Part shown: positions 24,412 through 29,278 of the stretch, one piece after another
Layout of the letters: each line of letters begins with the position of its first letter
Position numbering within the stretch: position 1 is the first letter of the stretch
NCBI GenBank assembly: GCA_030652345.1
Contig: JAUSAU010000095.1
Location: forward strand, 1 to 29,278
Direction of reading: 5' to 3'
DNA from: Coriobacteriia bacterium
GTDB lineage: Bacteria > Actinomycetota > Coriobacteriia > Anaerosomatales > PALSA-660
Length of the DNA: 29,278 nucleotides
Notes under the pieces: generated by a model
Seen by the model: the letters and a program-made list of their open reading frames with translations, nothing else
Database searches by the model: none
What the model was told of the DNA's origin: nothing
Made by a program: the position numbers and the translations under genes

Positions 24412-24443
24412 AGCCGATGCTCTCCCAGCTGAGCTACGTCCCC
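24368..24443 (-). tRNA. tRNA-Ala (anticodon UGC)
   Basis: A complete 76-base cloverleaf: acceptor GGGGACG/CGUCUCC with the G3-U70 pair that identifies alanine tRNAs, D-arm AGCUCAGCUGGGAGAGC, anticodon stem UCGGC/GCCGA around the loop UUUGCAA (anticodon UGC), T-loop UUCGAGC with A58, and encoded ACCA at the 3' end. The gene is intact; its 3' half is also present at 22423-22514. Confidence 0.96.
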
Positions 24444-24454
24444 GTGCGCGGGAG

Positions 24455-24484
24455 AGTATAGCGCGCCGTCCCGCGACGGTCGAA
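24455..24484 (-). promoter_or_regulatory. Promoter of tRNA-Ala
   Basis: On the minus strand TTCGAC (24484-24479) and TATACT (24460-24455) are separated by 18 bases, a good housekeeping-sigma promoter. The -10 lies 11 bases before the first tRNA base. Confidence 0.5.
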
Positions 24485-24522
24485 CCCTCGTTCTTTCTTC
24501 GGCTCCCAGGCGCCCCGACGTA

Positions 24523-26325
24523 TCACTGCGAGGGGTCGTCGGCGCCCTGGCCAGGACCGCTTCGGCATGGCATCGTCAGCGTGAAGACCGAACCCTGCCC
24601 CACCTCGCTCCTCGCGTCGATCGTGCCGCCGAGCATCTCGGCGAAGCGTGTCGACAGGGTCAGTCCGAGACCTGTCCCCTGGGGCTTGCCCTGATCCGGT
24701 GACGTCACTTGCCGGAATGCCTTGAAGATGCCGGGTAGCTCGGACGCCGCGATACCGACGCCCGTGTCCGCGACAGACACCGCCACCTGCGCGCCCTCAC
24801 GTCCTATCCGCACAGTGACCGAACCTGACCGGGTGAACTTGATCGCGTTGCCGACCAGGTTGAAGAGTATCTGCTGCAGAGCGCGAGGGTCGACCTCGAC
24901 GAGTACGGGATCACCGTCCTCGACGGTCAGGGTCAGCCCCTTGCTCTGCGCGAGGGGAAGCAGTGTCTCCACGAGCTCCCTCGCGCACGCTCGCAGATCG
25001 ACCCGCTCGGGGGCGAGTTCGACGGTACCCGACTCGACTTTGGAGAGGTCGAGGACGTCGTTGATCAACGACAGTAGGTGGGCCCCGGAGGCGCGGACCA
25101 TCCCGAGTTGGCGACGCTGCTCGTCGGCGAGGGGGCCGGCCAGCCCTTGGAGCATGATCCCGGTGAAGCCGATGATCGAGTTCAGCGGCGTGCGCAGTTC
25201 GTGACTCATGTTCGCCAGGAAAGCGCTCTTCGCCCGGCTCGCCGCAAGCAGTTCGACGTTGACGCGCGCCAACTCCTCGTTCACGGAGAGGAGATCGCGA
25301 TTGGCGTCCTCGAGTTGCGCCGTCCGCTCGGCGACCAGCCGCTCCAATTCGAGACGATACGCCTCGAGTTCACCCTTGATCCGACGCTGTTCGGTCACGT
25401 CGCGTACGACGGCCAGGATGATCCGCTCTCCGCCCTGCTCCATGATGCGCGCCGACATCTCCACCGGGATGATGCGACCATCCCGGGCGATGATCGAGAA
25501 CTCGACGGTCACGGATTCGCGCCTACTCAGCTCATCGACGATCCCGGATATCAGCGCCTCGGTGCCCGAGCCGTCCAGATCGGCGAGATGCAGCCCGGTG
25601 AGTTCGTCCTCGGTGTATCCGTACTGCGTCAGCGCCAGAGCGTTCGCGCCTCGCACCGTCCCGTCCTCTCCCAGGAGCAGCACGGGGTCGGCGCTGCCAT
25701 CGAAGAGTGCACGGTACCTTCGCTGGCTGACCTCGAGCTGGAGACGGTCCGAGTCATTCTCGAGCTGCACCAGGAACAGGGCGATGACGACACTCATCGC
25801 CGTCGTCAGTGCGAACGGCGACGTCTGCTCTCCCGTGATGAGAAAGACTGCCACGGTCGCGATGGCGACGAGGAACACGGCGAGCAGCCAGTAGTAGCTC
25901 GATCCGCCGACCGCCATAAACGCTCGTCGTCTGGCCATGCCGTACGCGGTACCGCTCAGGAGCAGGACACTCTGAGCGACGAGCGTCAACGATTCGGCCC
26001 ACGGGAAGACCAGATGCGCGACGATCATGATGACCGTCGAGATGCCTGCGAGCAGCAACACACGCCCGACCCGGATGGTGACGAAGTAGGTCATCACTCC
26101 GACGACCAGGAGGATCGAGCCCATCACCGCGAAGGCCAGGAACACCGACTGGAAGCCCGGTGCGATCAGCAGGGCCGCGATACGTGCGAGCGGCGAGAGT
26201 GCGTAGACGACCCATGCGATGGTGAGAAGCCGGTAGCGGGGATCGGGACGTCTCCGCATCTGGTAGACGAAGAAAGGAACGACTGCGAACCGTACGGCAG
26301 CGAGCGTCGCCATCGCGTAGATCAT
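24523..26325 (-). CDS. Sensor histidine kinase: 7-TM region, PAS, HisKA, HATPase
   Basis: 600 residues. Six to seven membrane helices (about 1-210) form a membrane-embedded sensor region. A PAS domain (about 222-340, RYRALFDGSADPVLLLGEDG to VVRDVTEQRR) is followed by a coiled coil (340-365), then HisKA with phospho-acceptor H375 in ANMSHELRTPLNSIIGF, and HATPase_c with NLVGNAIKF (N box), VADTGVGI (G1) and GTGLGLTL (G2). The ATG at 26325 has GGAGGG upstream; the frame extends to 26388 but without a site. No receiver domain or response regulator gene is adjacent. It closely resembles the next gene in its kinase half, and the two are 76 bases apart on the same strand. Confidence 0.9.
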   Translation of the reverse strand: MIYAMATLAAVRFAVVPFFVYQMRRRPDPRYRLLTIAWVVYALSPLARIAALLIAPGFQSVFLAFAVMGSILLVVGVMTYFVTIRVGRVLLLAGISTVIMIVAHLVFPWAESLTLVAQSVLLLSGTAYGMARRRAFMAVGGSSYYWLLAVFLVAIATVAVFLITGEQTSPFALTTAMSVVIALFLVQLENDSDRLQLEVSQRRYRALFDGSADPVLLLGEDGTVRGANALALTQYGYTEDELTGLHLADLDGSGTEALISGIVDELSRRESVTVEFSIIARDGRIIPVEMSARIMEQGGERIILAVVRDVTEQRRIKGELEAYRLELERLVAERTAQLEDANRDLLSVNEELARVNVELLAASRAKSAFLANMSHELRTPLNSIIGFTGIMLQGLAGPLADEQRRQLGMVRASGAHLLSLINDVLDLSKVESGTVELAPERVDLRACARELVETLLPLAQSKGLTLTVEDGDPVLVEVDPRALQQILFNLVGNAIKFTRSGSVTVRIGREGAQVAVSVADTGVGIAASELPGIFKAFRQVTSPDQGKPQGTGLGLTLSTRFAEMLGGTIDARSEVGQGSVFTLTMPCRSGPGQGADDPSQ

Positions 26326-26401
26326 GTCGCCCGCCCCCTCCCATAGAGTGCCGCGACAGACGCGCACGACCGCGACCCATATGACCATGTACCCCGGGGT
26401 C

Positions 26402-27643
26402 TCAGACCACGATCGGTGACCGCCGCTCGGCGGGCAGGATCAGCGTGAAGACGGACCCTTCGCCCACAACGCTGTACAGCTCGATGCGGCCACCGAGCAT
26501 CTCCGCCATCGCCTTGGCGACCGTGAGCCCGAGCCCGCTGCCCGACGGCTTGGCCAGGCCGGGGACGTCGAGCTGACGGAACTCCTGGAAGACGAGCGTC
26601 TGGCGATCACGCGGGATCCCGAGGCCGGTGTCACGCACCTCGAAGTGCACCTCATCGCCGTCCAGGTCGACCTCGATGCCGACTTCGCCCGCATCCGTGA
26701 ACTTGATCGCGTTGTCGAGCAGGTTCACAAGGATCTGCTTCACCTTGAGCGGGTCGGTGCGGATGACCAGACGCGACGACGGGAAGTCGCCGCGCAGCGA
26801 CAGCCCCTTGTCGTGCGCGAGCCGCTGCACGGCCTCGAGCGCGTCGCGGGCGATATCGACGAGTTCGACCTCGTCCATGCGGGCGTTCATCCGGCCCTCT
26901 TCGATGCGGGACAGGTCGAGCAGGCCCTCGATGAGCGCGAGCAGATGCTTCCCCGAGCGGGAGATCATCGCGACCTGATGCGCCTGTTCATCGCTCAGGG
27001 GCCCCGCCATGCCGGATGCCATGATGCCCGAGAAGCCGATGACGGAGTTCAGCGGCGTGCGCAGCTCATGGCTCATGTTCGCGAGGAACGCCGCCTTGGC
27101 TTCGCCGGCCATCTGCAGGCGGCGGTTCGCCATGACGAGCTCACTCGTGCGCGCCTGGACGAGAGCCTCGAGGTTGCGCCGGTAGTGCTCGAGTTCGATC
27201 TCCGACCGACGGCGCGGCGTCACGTCCTGGATCGCGGCGAAGATCAGCGTGCTCCCGTCCTCTCCCACCGGCCCGGCGTGCACCTCGACATCGCGCAGCT
27301 CCCCGCTCTTCGTCCGGTGCAGGGAGGTGAAGACGCTCGGCCCTTCCGCCGCTGCGGCCAGCCGATCACGAGACTCGCGCTCGCCCGCGGTGGCGATATC
27401 CCACGCGTGCAGGGCAAGCATCTCAACACGGTCGCGACCGTAGAACGCGCACGCGGCAGGGTTCGCTTCCACGATGAGCCCGCTGCCCGGCGCGAACAAG
27501 ACGATCGCGGTGTCGGTGTCGTCGAAGAATCGACGGTAGCGCTCGAGTTCGCGGGCGTGGGAGCGCTCGCGCACGAGCAGCCATGCGAGAACCGCCGCAC
27601 CCGCGATCGCGGTGAGGGTGATGAGTACGAGGACGGACTGCAC
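26402..27643 (-). CDS. Sensor histidine kinase: single TM, PAS, HisKA, HATPase
   Basis: 413 residues. One N-terminal membrane helix (about 3-21) has no extracytoplasmic domain, so sensing is probably cytoplasmic through the PAS domain (about 35-150, DDTDTAIVLFAPGSGLIVEA to AAIQDVTPRRR). HisKA has H192 in ANMSHELRTPLNSVIGFSG. HATPase_c has NLLDNAIKF, VRDTGLGI and GSGLGLTVA. The GTG start has a strong GGAGGT 8 bases upstream; the longer reading to 27706 lacks one. Its kinase core is paralogous to the downstream kinase (shared stretches include AFLANMSHELRTPLNS and GPL-x-DEQ). Divergent from the amt gene; its own partner regulator is not in the window. Confidence 0.92.
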   Translation of the reverse strand: MQSVLVLITLTAIAGAAVLAWLLVRERSHARELERYRRFFDDTDTAIVLFAPGSGLIVEANPAACAFYGRDRVEMLALHAWDIATAGERESRDRLAAAAEGPSVFTSLHRTKSGELRDVEVHAGPVGEDGSTLIFAAIQDVTPRRRSEIELEHYRRNLEALVQARTSELVMANRRLQMAGEAKAAFLANMSHELRTPLNSVIGFSGIMASGMAGPLSDEQAHQVAMISRSGKHLLALIEGLLDLSRIEEGRMNARMDEVELVDIARDALEAVQRLAHDKGLSLRGDFPSSRLVIRTDPLKVKQILVNLLDNAIKFTDAGEVGIEVDLDGDEVHFEVRDTGLGIPRDRQTLVFQEFRQLDVPGLAKPSGSGLGLTVAKAMAEMLGGRIELYSVVGEGSVFTLILPAERRSPIVV

Positions 27644-27775
27644 GCTTGCGGACCTCCGGTCGGGACATGGCCTCCCACCCACACTATCGACCGAAAGGCA
27701 TCGCACGGCTATCGAACGGGCCTCCGTGAGCGATGAGCGGCTTCAGTACGCATGCAGGCCCTCGCCGTCCCCCGT

Positions 27776-27830
27776 GTTCACCGGAAGTTCACCCATCCGT
27801 CCGCAGTCCGAAACCCCCTGTTCACAAAGC
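27776..27830 (+). promoter_or_regulatory. Candidate PHO box: 11-base-phased GTTCAC repeats upstream of amt
   Basis: GTTCACC at 27776-27782 and 27787-27793 (11 bases apart), and GTTCACA at 27820-27826 (33 bases further on), all on the same helix face. Streptomyces PhoP binds 11-base direct repeat units with GTTCACC as core, and is known to control nitrogen genes including amtB. They sit in the 336-base gene-free region 27644-27979 between the divergent kinase and amt genes. No clear -35/-10 was identified near them. Confidence 0.5.
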
Positions 27831-27846
27831 GCCCGTAGGGTGTGCC

Positions 27847-27887
27847 TGTGCGACGAGCTCATCGATCCCGCGGGAACGCGTCGCACA
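27847..27887. promoter_or_regulatory. Inverted repeat with inner palindrome in the amt leader
   Basis: TGTGCGACG (27847-27855) and CGTCGCACA (27879-27887) form a perfect 9-bp inverted repeat around a 23-base loop that contains the perfect palindrome TCCCGCGGGA (27866-27875). It could be a DNA operator or a leader hairpin. It starts about 130 bases upstream of the amt start codon. Confidence 0.35.
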
Positions 27888-27979
27888 CCCGCCGTCCAAT
27901 GACGCACGGCACCCCATCCGAAGCGGCCCGGAAACATCGCAGGGACCGGGCCCGAGTACAAGGAGGAGGTGACGACGTC

Positions 27980-29278
27980 ATGACGTTCTTCACCAAGGGC
28001 TACGACTGGCGCGGCAACGCGCCGCGCATCCTGAAGACGGCAGCCGTCCGCACCATCATCTTCACGCTGTTGGCACTGGTGGTCATGTCAGGTCTCGCAT
28101 GGGCGGCGGACGCCGCTCCCAAAGGCGACCCGACAGGTGCCTCGGTCGGCACTATCGCCGACGTCGCCGCCGCGACCCCCGGCGCCCCCACGCTCCAGGA
28201 GGTCGCGCAGGACCTCGGCCACCTCAAGATCGGCACCAACATCTTCTTCGTGATCATCGGCGTCGCGCTCATCTTCTTCATGCAGGCGGGCTTCATGCTC
28301 GTCGAGACCGGCTTCTGTCGGGCGAAGAACGCAGCACACGTCGCGATGACCAACTTCGTCATCTTCGCCATCGGAGCGCTCGCCTACTGGGCAGCCGGGT
28401 TCGCGATCCAGTTCGGCGGCGTGGGCGGCCTGTCGGCTCTCGGCGGCTCGACCGCGGTGCTCGACGGCGTCTTCAAGATCGGCGACTGGGGCCTGTTCGG
28501 CACCAAGGGCTTCTTCCTCGGTGGCAGCACCTATGACGTCGGTGTCTACGGCTACTTCCTGTTCCAGATGGTGTTCATGGACACTGCGGCCACGATCGTC
28601 ACCGGCGGCATGGCCGAGCGCTGGAAGTTCTCCGCATTCGTCCCGTTCGGCGTGTTCATGGCCATCGTCGTCTACCCGTTCTACGGCATGTGGATGTGGG
28701 GCGGCGGCTGGCTCGCGCAGCTCGGCACGCTCGCCGGGCTCGGCCACGGCGCGCTCGACTTCGCCGGCTCGTCGGTCGTGCATGCGGTCGGCGGTTTCGC
28801 GGCCCTGGCCGGTGCGCTCGTCATCGGCCCGCGCCTCGGCAAGTTCAAGGCGGACGGCACCCCCGTCGCCATCCCCGGCCACCACATCCCGATGGCCATC
28901 CTCGGCACGATCATCCTGGTGTTCGGCTGGATGGGCTTCAACGGCATGAGCACGCTGGCCGTCGGCGACCTGCGTTTCACCGTCATCATCGTCAACACGA
29001 TCCTCGCCGGCGCCGCGGGCTGTATCGCGGCGATGCTCCTGGTGTGGAAGTTGTGGGGCAAGCCCGACCCCTCGATGTCCGCGAACGGCATGCTCGCCGG
29101 CCTCGTGGCCATCACCGCCCCGTGTGCGTTCGTCAACACCCTTGGCGCCGTCGTCATCGGCGGGATCGCCGGCCTGCTCGTCGTCGGATCGGTCATCTTC
29201 TGGGAGCGCGTGGTCAAGGTCGACGACCCGGTGGGTGCGGTCTCGGTCCACGGCGTCAACGGACTGTGGGGCATGCTC
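27980..29278 (+). CDS. amt: Ammonium transporter (partial, runs off right edge)
   Basis: 433 residues visible, no stop before the edge. A signal-peptide-like N-terminus (helix about 25-42, ending AWAADA) and a 40-residue linker precede the Amt core, which begins NIFFVIIGVALIFFMQAGFMLVETG in two blocks (about 85-110). Pore residues are recognisable: D260 and H268 in ALDFAGSSVVH, and H424 in VHGVNGLWG, giving the twin histidines of the AmtB pore. GGMAERWKFSAF and WMGFNGMST are typical. The start has a near-ideal Shine-Dalgarno (aggaggaggtga) at 27961-27972, 7 bases upstream. The homotrimer conducts ammonium across the membrane. A PII gene often follows amt but would lie outside the window. Confidence 0.95.
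   Translation, partial: MTFFTKGYDWRGNAPRILKTAAVRTIIFTLLALVVMSGLAWAADAAPKGDPTGASVGTIADVAAATPGAPTLQEVAQDLGHLKIGTNIFFVIIGVALIFFMQAGFMLVETGFCRAKNAAHVAMTNFVIFAIGALAYWAAGFAIQFGGVGGLSALGGSTAVLDGVFKIGDWGLFGTKGFFLGGSTYDVGVYGYFLFQMVFMDTAATIVTGGMAERWKFSAFVPFGVFMAIVVYPFYGMWMWGGGWLAQLGTLAGLGHGALDFAGSSVVHAVGGFAALAGALVIGPRLGKFKADGTPVAIPGHHIPMAILGTIILVFGWMGFNGMSTLAVGDLRFTVIIVNTILAGAAGCIAAMLLVWKLWGKPDPSMSANGMLAGLVAITAPCAFVNTLGAVVIGGIAGLLVVGSVIFWERVVKVDDPVGAVSVHGVNGLWGML

Overview
The window is GC-rich, densely packed DNA that looks like a high-GC actinobacterium. A Coriobacteriia / Anaerosomatales-like lineage is my best guess, from the cell-wall-binding-repeat 2 lipoprotein, the small CxxCH protein, the tandem TrkA proteins beside a KimA-type permease, and the abundant GTG starts and 4-base gene overlaps. 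No rRNA or marker gene is present, so the taxonomic call is inference.

Layout. 1-770 (-) is the start of a sensor protein with a degenerate receiver plus PAS, cut by the window edge. 910-2376 (+) holds a molybdopterin-domain lipoprotein and an unknown two-TM protein. 2381-3336 (-) is a coupled pair: a CxxCH membrane-tethered small protein and a hemolysin III family protein. A nitroreductase (-) and an acylphosphatase (+) diverge at 4216/4282. 4634-10905 (-) reads, in transcription order, class I glutamine amidotransferase, ABC ATPase, two ABC-2 permeases, an EamA transporter fused to a GNAT acetyltransferase, and a lipoprotein. 11037-14267 (+) is a large lipoprotein with a beta-propeller and three CWB2 repeats. 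lemA and a TPM-domain gene follow (+), then an MFS exporter (-) with a near-perfect 27-bp dyad upstream.

17266-20268 is a potassium locus: two TrkA/RCK proteins (+) converge on a KimA/YdaO-type APC permease (-). 20653-21680 (-) is a two-gene module of a winged-helix-MNT nucleotidyltransferase and an overlapping HEPN protein. It resembles MNT-HEPN toxin-antitoxin systems but has a DNA-binding domain fused to the antitoxin-like protein and 21-bp-phased repeats at its start.

22423-24443 is the most striking structure. A 92-bp direct repeat (89/92 identical) containing the tRNA-Ala(UGC) 3' half plus its terminator brackets about 1.8 kb carrying an ECF sigma factor and a coupled one-TM partner. 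The intact tRNA lies at 24368-24443 (-). This has the form of an element integrated at the anticodon loop of tRNA-Ala, but no integrase lies inside it.

24523-27643 (-) encodes two paralogous hybrid-free histidine kinases with no response regulator beside them. The last gene (27980 to the edge, +) is an ammonium transporter. Its promoter region carries 11-bp-phased GTTCAC repeats resembling an actinobacterial PHO box.

Stretches over 300 bases without an intact gene: 22395-22842 (att copy, gene remnant, 18-bp repeat and terminator) and 27644-27979 (divergent control region of the kinase and amt). Both are itemised below.
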